Of a DNA stretch of 64,000 nt, positions 45,753-53,395 are shown in pieces (positions within the stretch are counted from its first letter, which is position 1; each line of letters begins with the position of its first letter). The stretch comes from an uncultured Caulobacterales bacterium. GTDB taxonomy: Bacteria; Pseudomonadota; Alphaproteobacteria; Caulobacterales; Maricaulaceae. The notes beneath the pieces are model-generated. The model worked only from the letters and a program-made list of their open reading frames with translations. It did no database searches and was not told the origin of the DNA. A program made the position numbers and the translations under genes. The stretch lies in NCBI GenBank assembly GCA_938009235.1, contig CALLIK010000005.1, forward strand, positions 62,001 to 126,000. The letters are read 5' to 3'.

Positions 45753-46772
45753 CTAAGCTATCGCAGAAACAGAAGCACGTATCATAATTTCAAAATCAAG
45801 AAATTGACTAATTTGGGTCTGATCATTAGAAGACTGGGTTAATTGCTTGGCCGCTTGATATCCCATTTTATAGATTGGTTGCCTGACTGTCGTCAAAGCG
45901 GGCGAGACAATACGCGCTATAGGCGTATCATCAAAACCGCAGACTGAAAGGTCACAAGGAACGTCAAAGCCCATTTGTCCAGCAACAGACACGACTGCAG
46001 CTGCCATATCGTCATTAGATGCAAAAATCGCGGTAGGCCTAACTCCATCGGGCAGTTCAAGTAAAATTCTCGAGGCTATAACCCCAGATTCAAAAGAGAA
46101 ATCGCCTTGAACAACAAAAGTACTTGAAACTTTCAACCCCGCCTCGCTTATTGCACTAACATATCCCGCATAGCGCAAGTCAGTCGCGGCATGGTTAACG
46201 TGCCCCTTGATAAAACCAATACGTTCATGCCCTTGTTTGAGCAGGTGCTGCGTCATTTGAAAAGCCGCCGTCTCGTCATCCATTCCAACAAAAGGCTGTT
46301 CGCCTTTTTTTTTGGGAGCCACACGAACGCAATCTATACGTAAGTCATCGAGAGTCTGTAAAACAGCCTGACTATCACAAAGAGGCGGCGTCAAAATCAC
46401 TCCATCGACAGGCAACTTCTCGAGCACTGAGAGCATAGCATCCGCTTTTTCTTCTCGGGAAATAGCTTTTTCAAGATAAAGGGGCTCAACGACAAGATGA
46501 TATCCAGCCTCACGACACGCATCAATTGCACCGCGTTGTATATGTGAAATGTAGTTGATCGAAGGATTATCATAAATGAGCGCAATCAAATAAGATTTAG
46601 ACGTCGCCAAACCTCGCGCAGCAAGATTTGGTGAGTACCTTAGCTCACGGGCTATGGCCTTAACATGTACCCGTGTTTTATCGGCTACATTTGGCTCATT
46701 ATTGAGTACACGAGATACGGTTTTCATTGAAACGCCCGCCTTCTTGGCGACGTCGGTAATTGTAGCCTTCAT
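45753..46772 (-). CDS. LacI-family transcriptional regulator
   Basis: A 339-residue regulator. The N-terminal helix-turn-helix TITDVAKKAGVSMKTVSRVL and hinge helix YSPNLAARGLA are classic LacI/GalR, and the rest is a periplasmic-binding-protein-like effector domain (VDGVILTPPL, PTAIFASNDDMAAAVVSVAG, CGFDDTPIARIVSPALTTVR). The ATG at 46772 follows GGAGG at 9 bases. It lies upstream of and collinear with zwf-pgl-edd-glk, and probably controls it through the palindrome at 45694-45707. The effector is unknown, though an Entner-Doudoroff intermediate or a sugar is likely. Confidence 0.93.
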   Translation of the reverse strand: MKATITDVAKKAGVSMKTVSRVLNNEPNVADKTRVHVKAIARELRYSPNLAARGLATSKSYLIALIYDNPSINYISHIQRGAIDACREAGYHLVVEPLYLEKAISREEKADAMLSVLEKLPVDGVILTPPLCDSQAVLQTLDDLRIDCVRVAPKKKGEQPFVGMDDETAAFQMTQHLLKQGHERIGFIKGHVNHAATDLRYAGYVSAISEAGLKVSSTFVVQGDFSFESGVIASRILLELPDGVRPTAIFASNDDMAAAVVSVAGQMGFDVPCDLSVCGFDDTPIARIVSPALTTVRQPIYKMGYQAAKQLTQSSNDQTQISQFLDFEIMIRASVSAIA

Positions 46773-46963
46773 GTCCGAAACCTCCACTAAAAACGGTTGT
46801 TTTATTCTGTCGTAAACAGGGTCGCATTAAACCATCACCCAGATATCTTATGTCGTGTTTACTTTCTAGTGCAAGACAAGCCTTACTGTATCATCAAGTC
46901 AATCAGTTTGCTTTTCCCGTTTCTAGTTTGAAACAAAACGGCATCCAAGAGGGGAAGGTAGCT

Positions 46964-47011
46964 ATGATAAACTGCAAACCGACATCCTGCGCGCAAGACA
47001 TGACTCAATAA
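46964..47011 (+). CDS. possible 15-residue leader or remnant ORF
   Basis: In the roughly 530-base gap between the regulator and the PepSY-like gene, an ATG at 46964 sits behind a purine-rich AGAGGGGAAGG stretch and opens only 15 codons (MINCKPTSCAQDMTQ). It may be a leader peptide, a chance site, or the scar of a lost gene. A perfect GTTAGCTAAC palindrome (47067-47076) lies further on. Confidence 0.12.
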   Translation: MINCKPTSCAQDMTQ

Positions 47012-47075
47012 GAACAAATGTAATAAAAAAGTCGCACTATGTTGCGGTCAAATATTGCGCAGCAAAGTTAGCTAA

Positions 47076-47144
47076 CTAAAGTCCCAAAAGGGACAGAAGC
47101 AACACAACGATGGCAATCAATAGCTGTTTGGCGATTGTGATCAT
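47076..47144 (-). CDS. possible 22-residue hydrophobic micropeptide
   Basis: An ATG at 47144 on the minus strand opens MITIAKQLLIAIVVLLLSLLGL, a short positively charged start followed by a full membrane-length hydrophobic run. The shape matches small single-span proteins such as type I toxin peptides or membrane-complex accessory peptides. There is no clear ribosome site. Its 3' part contains a GTCCC/GGGAC hairpin with an AAAA loop (47081-47094). Very short, so chance cannot be excluded. Confidence 0.3.
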   Translation of the reverse strand: MITIAKQLLIAIVVLLLSLLGL

Positions 47145-47299
47145 GCTATATACTTAGTCCCGTAAAGGTTGATTATCCAGTCTTTTATTAGAAAACCGCG
47201 AGTTAAAAGCTGAGAGGTGATCAAAGTTCTCTCTCAAGGCAAACAAACCAGAATCCAACTTAAAAAATTGAGCCCATCTATTAAATTCACAGCTCTATT

Positions 47300-47851
47300 T
47301 TATATAATAAAACCAATCAGAATGAAGACGGCTACACCCGCAACAACAGCTGTGACAGTCTGACGTCGATAGGCTTTTGCCATGAGTCCAACTAAAATCC
47401 CGCCGAAGACAACCAATAGCAAGAGTAAGGCGACTAGCTTTTGATAGCTCTTGAACAGTTGTGGACCATGCCCTTTGTGAAGCTCCATCATAGACCTTAC
47501 AAAGTTTGGTTTAATCCGGGTTGCGGTTAAACCTTTATCGCTTTGCTTAAATTCCAAATAAGTTCGTGACGTCGGACGTAGTTGAATGAGCGAACCTCGG
47601 TTCTTCACATATTCAAAATCATGTTTTATTTTTGCATTCGACAGCAATTGGCGAACATCCGCATCAAGCGTATCACTCTTAAAGTCCAGCGACGCAGTTT
47701 CGGGCAAAGACACACGTTCGGTTGACGCGTTGCCTTTGATGTCCATGAGGTAAAGGCCACCAGAAATCGCGTGAAGCGCAAAGGCTGGCGCCATCAATCC
47801 CGCTGTCCAAAGATGAGCGAGGACCATATATTTACGTAATTTTGGTGACAT
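47300..47851 (-). CDS. PepSY-like membrane protein at the end of the Moco operon
   Basis: A 183-residue protein with an N-terminal membrane helix (LAHLWTAGLMAPAFALHAISG), a central domain with strand-helix segments (LDADVRQLLSNAKIKHDFE, SRTYLEFKQSDKGLTA) resembling the PepSY-associated fold, and two C-terminal helices (LVALLLLLVVFGGILVGLM and VTAVVAGVAVFILIGFI). The open frame begins at 47962, inside moaC; the ATG at 47851 has a GAAGAGA site. It lies 64 bases after moaC on the same strand. The family call is tentative. Confidence 0.6.
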   Translation of the reverse strand: MSPKLRKYMVLAHLWTAGLMAPAFALHAISGGLYLMDIKGNASTERVSLPETASLDFKSDTLDADVRQLLSNAKIKHDFEYVKNRGSLIQLRPTSRTYLEFKQSDKGLTATRIKPNFVRSMMELHKGHGPQLFKSYQKLVALLLLLVVFGGILVGLMAKAYRRQTVTAVVAGVAVFILIGFII

Positions 47852-47915
47852 GATTACAATCTCTTCGATTTCATATTTAATCCCAAGAACAGGAATACGG
47901 ATGGATTGGCAAGCT

Positions 47916-48404
47916 CTAATCTGAAAAACCAGACAATCGCCAGCTCCCACTCTTTCCACCATCTTTCTCTAGCAAACGTATCCCAATGATCTCCATCGCT
48001 TTATCAGAGGCTTTCAGCATATCGTAAATGGTGAGACACGCCACGGAAACGGCGGTTAAAGCCTCCATCTCCACACCCGTCACGCCATTGATTTTCGTCT
48101 CCGCGCTTACCCGCAGCCCTGGAAGTTTATCATCCGCCTCGATACGCACCTTCACTTTGGAAAGCGGCAATGGGTGACACAGCGGGATTAAGTCAGCGGT
48201 ACGTTTGGCGCCCATAATACCCGCGAGTTCAGCCGTAATTTCAACGCTGCCTTTCGGGTTCGTGCCGGATCGCAACAATACGAAAGTCTTTGATGACATA
48301 CGCACAGCACCTTCGGCCAAAGCGCGCCGCGCCGTAATGGCCTTGCCTGAAACGTCAACCATTGACGCGCGTCCTTCGTCATCAAGATGTGTGAGTTTGG
48401 TCAT
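47916..48404 (-). CDS. moaC: cyclic pyranopterin monophosphate synthase MoaC
   Basis: A 162-residue hexameric enzyme completing cyclic pyranopterin monophosphate after MoaA, the first stage of molybdenum-cofactor synthesis. Motifs: [36 protein letters not shown] and [19 protein letters not shown], all strongly conserved in MoaC. It overlaps moaB by 4 bases and is the seventh gene of the Moco operon transcribed from xdhC. Confidence 0.96.
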   Translation of the reverse strand: MTKLTHLDDEGRASMVDVSGKAITARRALAEGAVRMSSKTFVLLRSGTNPKGSVEITAELAGIMGAKRTADLIPLCHPLPLSKVKVRIEADDKLPGLRVSAETKINGVTGVEMEALTAVSVACLTIYDMLKASDKAMEIIGIRLLEKDGGKSGSWRLSGFSD

Positions 48405-48928
48405 TCAGATAGCCTCGGAATAAGGTCGACAAGAGAACAAGGGCGATAGCGACTATCTAAAGCCTCGCAAATGATTTGGTCCCATGCATCGGTAACGCCC
48501 CCCGTTGAACCGGGTAAGCAAAAGACGAATGTTGTATCAATCAAACCTGCGCAGGCTCGTGACTGGAGGGTGGACAGGCCAACGCTTTCAAAACTAATGA
48601 TGTGAAATAAAATAGAAAACCCATCGAGTGTTTTATCGAATAATGGCGTCACAGCTTCGACGGTCACGTCCCTGCCCGTCAAGCCTGTACCGCCAGTTGT
48701 GATAATCGCTTCAACCTCAGAGGTTTTCGCCCATTCAACGACCTGTGATTCTATAGCAGCCTTTTCGTCTTTTACGCGGGCTCGGGCCACGAGCTTATGA
48801 CTCGCAGACAATATGCGAGACGCTAAAACATCACCGCTACGGTCATCCTCGGCTGTGCGCGAGTCCGATACGGTCAGAACCGCTATGTTCAGCGGACGAA
48901 AGAATAAGGTGTCATCAATTCCGGGCAT
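48401..48928 (-). CDS. moaB: molybdenum cofactor biosynthesis protein MoaB/MogA family
   Basis: A 175-residue MogA/MoaB fold protein that adenylylates molybdopterin before molybdate insertion. Signatures: [20 protein letters not shown], the AMP-binding [17 protein letters not shown] and [16 protein letters not shown]. The likeness is to MoaB more than MogA. The ATG at 48928 follows a GGTGGAC site and overlaps moaE by 14 bases; the frame is open to 48955. It overlaps moaC by 4 bases downstream. Confidence 0.9.
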   Translation of the reverse strand: MPGIDDTLFFRPLNIAVLTVSDSRTAEDDRSGDVLASRILSASHKLVARARVKDEKAAIESQVVEWAKTSEVEAIITTGGTGLTGRDVTVEAVTPLFDKTLDGFSILFHIISFESVGLSTLQSRACAGLIDTTFVFCLPGSTGGVTDAWDQIICEALDSRYRPCSLVDLIPRLSE

Positions 48929-49364
48929 GAGTCCACCGCTTGAGGTCTTCTTCATCTTGCGCGCGAGGCTCTACCCATTTGGTTTGCCCTGCCCGCGTTT
49001 CTTGTTTCCAGAAAGGAGCGTTTGATTTCAACTTATCCATTAGGAAGTCACACGCCTCAAATGCGTCGCGGCGGTGTGCAGAGGCCGTCGCGACAAATAC
49101 AATAGAGTCTCCAGTGACCATGCGCCCAACCCTGTGCACGATCAGACATTTCTCCAAATCCCAACGAAGCTTGGCCTGTTCGACAAATTCACCAATTTGG
49201 GCTTCGGTAAAGCCAGGGTAATGGGAGAGCGTAAGACTTTCAGTTCCGTCATCATCCCGGACAAGTCCTGTGAACGAGACAATCGCGCCAGACTTCGAAA
49301 CTTGCTCTCGGAAACCCGTAAGTTCTGAGGCGGGGTCAAACGCAGTTTCAACGATACGTATCAT
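48915..49364 (-). CDS. moaE: molybdopterin synthase catalytic subunit MoaE
   Basis: A 149-residue catalytic subunit that, with MoaD, adds the dithiolene sulfurs to cyclic pyranopterin monophosphate. Visible: GAIVSFTGLVRDDDG near the start, LIVHRVGRMVTGDSIVFVA, the conserved HRRDAFEACDFLMDKLKS, and KQETRAGQTKWVEPR with the catalytic lysines. It overlaps moaD by 4 bases and moaB by 14, so the synthase pair is translationally coupled. Confidence 0.95.
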   Translation of the reverse strand: MIRIVETAFDPASELTGFREQVSKSGAIVSFTGLVRDDDGTESLTLSHYPGFTEAQIGEFVEQAKLRWDLEKCLIVHRVGRMVTGDSIVFVATASAHRRDAFEACDFLMDKLKSNAPFWKQETRAGQTKWVEPRAQDEEDLKRWTHARN

Positions 49365-49615
49365 CCGCCCGACAACGCCGACATATATGCGATTTCATCT
49401 TCATTACTGACGCATGTCTCGGCCATGGAGACTAACATATTCACTGAAATACGGGTATCGTGTAGAGCTGCAAGCGCGGCGAAACCGTCAATCTCTGCAG
49501 ACAAATAAGCCGTCAGCGACGCTTTATCCGTCACGCTAGCAGGTAAATCGACTTCCATGCGCTGCGCGAGGTCCGAAAAACGTCCGAAGAAGAGAATAAC
49601 AGCCACCTCGCTCAC
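49361..49615 (-). CDS. moaD: molybdopterin synthase sulfur carrier subunit MoaD
   Basis: An 84-residue ubiquitin-like protein whose C-terminal Gly-Gly (MSALSGG) becomes a thiocarboxylate carrying the sulfur for MoaE. The beta-grasp pattern is clear: VILFFGRFSDLAQRM at the start and VSNEDEIAYM before the tail. It is slightly longer than typical MoaD because of an insertion in the middle. It overlaps moaA and moaE by 4 bases each. Confidence 0.93.
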   Translation of the reverse strand: MSEVAVILFFGRFSDLAQRMEVDLPASVTDKASLTAYLSAEIDGFAALAALHDTRISVNMLVSMAETCVSNEDEIAYMSALSGG

Positions 49616-50622
49616 CCACCTGTCATAGACATGTGACGCGCAACGGCGGGACCTTGCCCTAGAGCATCAATGCGAAAATCATGTGCCTTTGGTTTTCGCC
49701 CAATCGCTTCCAGCAAAGCCGCGTCCAAATCCCCGCCGCTACGTACGACAGCGCGCAAATCTGCATCTTCGTTCTGCCCCAAACAGAGGAACAACTTTCC
49801 AGTGCATGTTAGCCTGACCCGATTACACCCGCCGCAAAAGTTATTCGAGAGCGGCGTAATGAACCCTAATCTGCCGCCAGTTTCTTTAACGCGCCAATAG
49901 TCTGAAGGTCCGCCCGTACGATATGTGTCTCGGGTTAATGTCCAATCTTTGGACAGCTCCGACTGTACGCCCAATAGAGGCACATATTGATTGAATCTAT
50001 CTTCTTCAATTTCGCCCATTGGCATCGCCTCGATTAACGTGACATCGATATCGCGTGCATGGGCCCAACGGATCATTGAAGGCAGTTCGTTCAAATTATC
50101 CCGCTTCAAGACAACCACATTAAGTTTTATTTTAAGTCCATGAGATTGAGCTGCCGTGATACCGTCTAAGACTGGGTTCAGACGCCCACCGCGTGTGATG
50201 CGAGTAAATGTGTCAGGGTCCAAACTATCCAAAGATACGTTGATCCGCTTCACGCCAAATTTGGCCAGTAACTCAGCGTGCTTTACGAGTTGCGTTCCAT
50301 TTGTTGTGAGCGTCAATTCATCCAAACCGTGACCTAGATATCCAGACATCCGCTCCATTATATCCATGATATTACGGCGAACGAGAGGTTCCCCTCCCGT
50401 GATGCGAATTTTACTCACACCTCGCGTAATAAAGGCCTGCGCAACTTGCTCTAGTTCCGACGCATCCAACAAGTCGGATTTAGGTAAAAATGTCATCTTT
50501 TCGGACATACAATATGTGCATCGAAGATCGCAACGGTCCGTCACGGATAGACGTAAATATGTAATTTTTCTACCAAAGGGATCAACTAGACCATGAGTAT
50601 GGGCATTGGTTTTGTCTAACAT
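49612..50622 (-). CDS. moaA: GTP 3',8-cyclase MoaA
   Basis: A 336-residue radical-SAM enzyme converting GTP to 3',8-cyclo-7,8-dihydro-GTP. The SAM-cluster cysteines are in DRCDLRCTYCMSE, a second cluster near the C-terminus in NNFCGGCNRVRLTCTGKLFLC, and the chain ends in the GG motif (SMTGG) needed for activity. It stands 2 bases after mocA and overlaps moaD by 4 in the same operon. Confidence 0.96.
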   Translation of the reverse strand: MLDKTNAHTHGLVDPFGRKITYLRLSVTDRCDLRCTYCMSEKMTFLPKSDLLDASELEQVAQAFITRGVSKIRITGGEPLVRRNIMDIMERMSGYLGHGLDELTLTTNGTQLVKHAELLAKFGVKRINVSLDSLDPDTFTRITRGGRLNPVLDGITAAQSHGLKIKLNVVVLKRDNLNELPSMIRWAHARDIDVTLIEAMPMGEIEEDRFNQYVPLLGVQSELSKDWTLTRDTYRTGGPSDYWRVKETGGRLGFITPLSNNFCGGCNRVRLTCTGKLFLCLGQNEDADLRAVVRSGGDLDAALLEAIGRKPKAHDFRIDALGQGPAVARHMSMTGG

Positions 50623-50624
50623 TA

Positions 50625-51212
50625 CTAAGGCCCTCCCGATTGACGTATATTTATAATTTCTACGACCCTAGCCAAATCCTCTGGCGTGTCCACGTCGAGT
50701 GCCTCTTCTACATCAATTGAAACAGTAGCGGGATTTAATTGATCAAATATCGCACGTGCTCCAAGCTTTGAATTCGTCTTAAAAATTAAGTCAATTGCGA
50801 GAGCATTAAAATAAGCCGGCGGCATTCGCTTACCTTGACACAAACTCACACAAGATTGTTTCTGGCTATTTTCATGCAACAAGCTTATAATGTTAGCCTG
50901 CGTCACAAGGGGCATATCTCCCAATACGATTACGACGTCATCCCACACACTCGCCCGTGCGGCCTTTACTCCCAAACGAAGTGCATGGCCTTGCCCCTCA
51001 TCAGAATTAGTATTTATCACCCAGTGTAAATCATCTTCTTGCGCCTGCTGCGACACAACAAAAATTTGCCCAAACTCAACTTGCCTAACAGTCGCTAGAA
51101 CAGTCTCCAAAACCGTCAACCCATTTAAGTTCGCAGCAAGTTTATCCTCTACTCCAAACCGTTTCGAATTACCGCTCGCCAAAACAATGCAGGCTACATC
51201 CTTCGCGATCAT
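50625..51212 (-). CDS. molybdenum cofactor nucleotidyltransferase, MocA-like
   Basis: A 195-residue NTP-transferase. The nucleotide-binding N-terminus is IVLASGNSKRFGVEDKLAAN, with the DMP motif in VIVLGDMPLV. MocA transfers CMP to molybdopterin and MobA transfers GMP. The divergent loop (SGNSKRFG) and the neighbouring xdhC favour MocA, because XdhC-type maturation goes with cytosine-dinucleotide or sulfurated cofactors. It overlaps xdhC by 4 bases. The substrate is inferred from context. Confidence 0.82.
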   Translation of the reverse strand: MIAKDVACIVLASGNSKRFGVEDKLAANLNGLTVLETVLATVRQVEFGQIFVVSQQAQEDDLHWVINTNSDEGQGHALRLGVKAARASVWDDVVIVLGDMPLVTQANIISLLHENSQKQSCVSLCQGKRMPPAYFNALAIDLIFKTNSKLGARAIFDQLNPATVSIDVEEALDVDTPEDLARVVEIINIRQSGGP

Positions 51213-52048
51213 ATCAGGCTCTCAGCCTGCGCGACCTGCACAATTTCTGCCAAAATAGACAACGCCAAAGATCGCGCATTTCGCTGCGCAGGGATCAATC
51301 CTATTGGCGCATGAATACGAGCAATCTGCATTTGTGTCACATCCATCGAAAGCAGTGTTTGTTTCCGTAAATCATGCGTCTTCTCACTCCCCATAGCGCC
51401 CACATAAAATGCAGAACCACAGAGCGCTTGTTTCAAAATCGCAGGCTCCCAATCATGGTCATGGAAAAGGACAACCACCGCTGTCCACGCATCATCAGTG
51501 ACAGGCAGCGGTCTTAAAGGATCACGCAAATGATCTACGTCGATAGCTAAATCAGCATCAGGAGACTGAAGGAAAACCTCATATCCGCTAGCTTCAACAA
51601 GCTCTGCCAAGGCCACACAAGCCGTGCCGCGCCCCGCAATCCGAACCTGTAAACGGGGTGCCATATTTACGCTTAGGTCACCTAAAACTAACCGTGTTTC
51701 TTGTCGCGCCTCTAAACTCAGCAGAGCCGCTGACACGTCATTTGGGTCCAAAGTTTGAACCAAGGCAACTTCAATTCTACCGCCGCAAGGCAACGCAATG
51801 TCACGAAAGGGAGACCCTTCGCCATAAACTAATTCACCAGAATGGTCGCTGCGTGCACGGGCCACAATATCGGCATCCACACATCCATTAGAAACATAGC
51901 CCGCAACCTCATCTTCAGTAACAGCCATCAACGCGCCGCGCGCACGTAATGTTCCGCCAGTTACGGCAGTCACAACGACTAACGCTGCATCGGGATGTGC
52001 AGCGCAAAAACGCAAGACGTCAAGTGGATGATCATAAGTTGGTTTCAC
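51209..52048 (-). CDS. XdhC/CoxI-family maturation protein for molybdenum hydroxylases
   Basis: A 279-residue protein with the XdhC_CoxI domain at the N-terminus (AALVVVTAVTGGTLRARGAL, then VSNGCVDADIVARA) and a Rossmann-like XdhC C-terminal domain (FYVGAMGSEKTHDLRKQ, IHAPIGLIPAQRNARSLALS). XdhC binds molybdenum cofactor and delivers it, sulfurated, to xanthine dehydrogenase-like enzymes. It is the first gene of the Moco operon; no hydroxylase is nearby. Divergent from the TauE-type permease. Confidence 0.88.
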   Translation of the reverse strand: MKPTYDHPLDVLRFCAAHPDAALVVVTAVTGGTLRARGALMAVTEDEVAGYVSNGCVDADIVARARSDHSGELVYGEGSPFRDIALPCGGRIEVALVQTLDPNDVSAALLSLEARQETRLVLGDLSVNMAPRLQVRIAGRGTACVALAELVEASGYEVFLQSPDADLAIDVDHLRDPLRPLPVTDDAWTAVVVLFHDHDWEPAILKQALCGSAFYVGAMGSEKTHDLRKQTLLSMDVTQMQIARIHAPIGLIPAQRNARSLALSILAEIVQVAQAESLI

Positions 52049-52186
52049 TCTCCTAAGATATGCGCAGAGGCTCTTAAGGCAATGCTTTATACAAGTCGTT
52101 GATTAGAATAGAGATCGAGGCGTGATCTCAATGTTTCAAACCCTAGCGCAAACGCACAATCTCTTCTTAGTCGGTGAGACAACCTA

Positions 52187-52954
52187 ATGGTGAAACTCGC
52201 CATTATCACGACTCTATTTGGACTGACGGCGCTTCTCTATGCAAGTGTCGGCTTCGGCGGCGGCTCGACCTATACGGCGTTACTCATGGCGGGCGGGGCT
52301 GATTACCGGATTGTACCCTTGGTCGCACTCACATGTAACATTCTCGTCGTGTCAGGAAATAGCTTGAGATATGCACACCAAAGGCTGATCCGTTGGAACA
52401 AGCTCTGGCCCCTGCTGACCCTATCCGTGCCTGCCGCGTGGTTAGGCGGGCGATGGGTCGTTTCTGAGACGCTTTTCATCGGACTGCTCTGGATAGCCCT
52501 CCTGCTCGCGGGATTACGGCTGTTACTCGCTAAGCCCGCGATTGACACAGTTGACGATCACCCTATCGCGATTTGGCAGAGCGCAGGCATAGGCGCGTGC
52601 ATTGGGTTTTATTCTGGACTGGTCGGCATAGGCGGCGGAATATTCCTAGCGCCCATTTTACATGCGATGCGGTGGGGTAACGCGAAAGCCATCGCGACGG
52701 CCTGCAGTCTCTTTATCCTCGTCAATTCTGTGGCAGGCTTTGCCGGTCAATGGACAAAATTGGCTTCGCTGGAATACCTGCCTGACGCCCTCACCTATTG
52801 GCCCGTTTTACCTGCCGTTGTGGCAGGCGGATTTATTGGCAATCGGTTCGGCGTTTTCAACCTCTCGCAAATGCTCATCAAGCGCTTAACGGCCCTGCTC
52901 ATACTAAGCGTCGCCATACGACTCGCGGTTCAATGGGTTGGGTTGGTAACTTAG
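52187..52954 (+). CDS. TauE/SafE-family permease
   Basis: A 255-residue membrane protein with about eight hydrophobic segments and the family's two repeated halves: FGLTALLYASVGFGGGSTYT and GACIGFYSGLVGIGGGIFLA are the matched glycine-rich motifs. Members move sulfite, sulfoacetate or other organosulfur anions; here the substrate is unknown. Divergent from xdhC with a 138-base gap. I see no Moco riboswitch motif in that gap. Confidence 0.88.
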   Translation: MVKLAIITTLFGLTALLYASVGFGGGSTYTALLMAGGADYRIVPLVALTCNILVVSGNSLRYAHQRLIRWNKLWPLLTLSVPAAWLGGRWVVSETLFIGLLWIALLLAGLRLLLAKPAIDTVDDHPIAIWQSAGIGACIGFYSGLVGIGGGIFLAPILHAMRWGNAKAIATACSLFILVNSVAGFAGQWTKLASLEYLPDALTYWPVLPAVVAGGFIGNRFGVFNLSQMLIKRLTALLILSVAIRLAVQWVGLVT

Positions 52955-53395
52955 GCCCAAACGAATAGGTTCGCTGCCCATCTGGGGGTTTGCCGCCCAA
53001 TAGAATGGTAGGACGGCCCGCGTGGTGATATTCGCGATGGAGTACCAAATAAATTGTTTTGTTTTAAGCAAATACCGTGAACTGGTTTGTAAGACCAATC
53101 CACCCACGCGGCGATGGTTGTAGATGCAACGGTTCGGGGGCCCGCAGTCTGACGTCCCAAGGCTCTTGGAGGGCATTACCTCCTACTCCCCAGTAACATA
53201 AGGCGGTCAACGCTCATCACATCAAGGCCAGGCACAATCTTTGGTCTCACCCAAAGATGCTCAACCCCACCGTCTCTCGACACCAGCAGATGAGCTCTAC
53301 CTGTCCCGTGTCCTAAAGAACCTGCACATCATGCCAAAGGTTTTGAAGGTACGGATTATGTTTTTTAAACTGCGAGTTTATGGTGTTTTAAATTT
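52955..53395. other. non-coding stretch with RNA-like structure
   Basis: About 440 bases without a believable protein gene, between the TauE permease and the polysaccharide-lyase lipoprotein. Several nested complementary segments are present: GGACG (53011-53015) with CGTCC (53153-53157), CCGCGTGG (53018-53025) with CCACGCGG (53104-53111), and a GGAGG/CCTCC hairpin (53168-53183). This order suggests a folded RNA of roughly 150-250 nt, on either strand. I could not match it to tmRNA, RNase P or SRP RNA; 6S RNA could not be judged by eye. The rest may hold terminators for the convergent neighbours. Confidence 0.4.

Noticed and set aside
52049..52186. Possible Moco riboswitch before xdhC
   Set aside because: The 138-base gap has no visible paired structure of the expected size.
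53185..53200. GGGGAGTAG on the minus strand, recalling the yybP-ykoY (manganese) riboswitch
   Set aside because: The second conserved loop is not seen, and no manganese exporter lies downstream on that strand.
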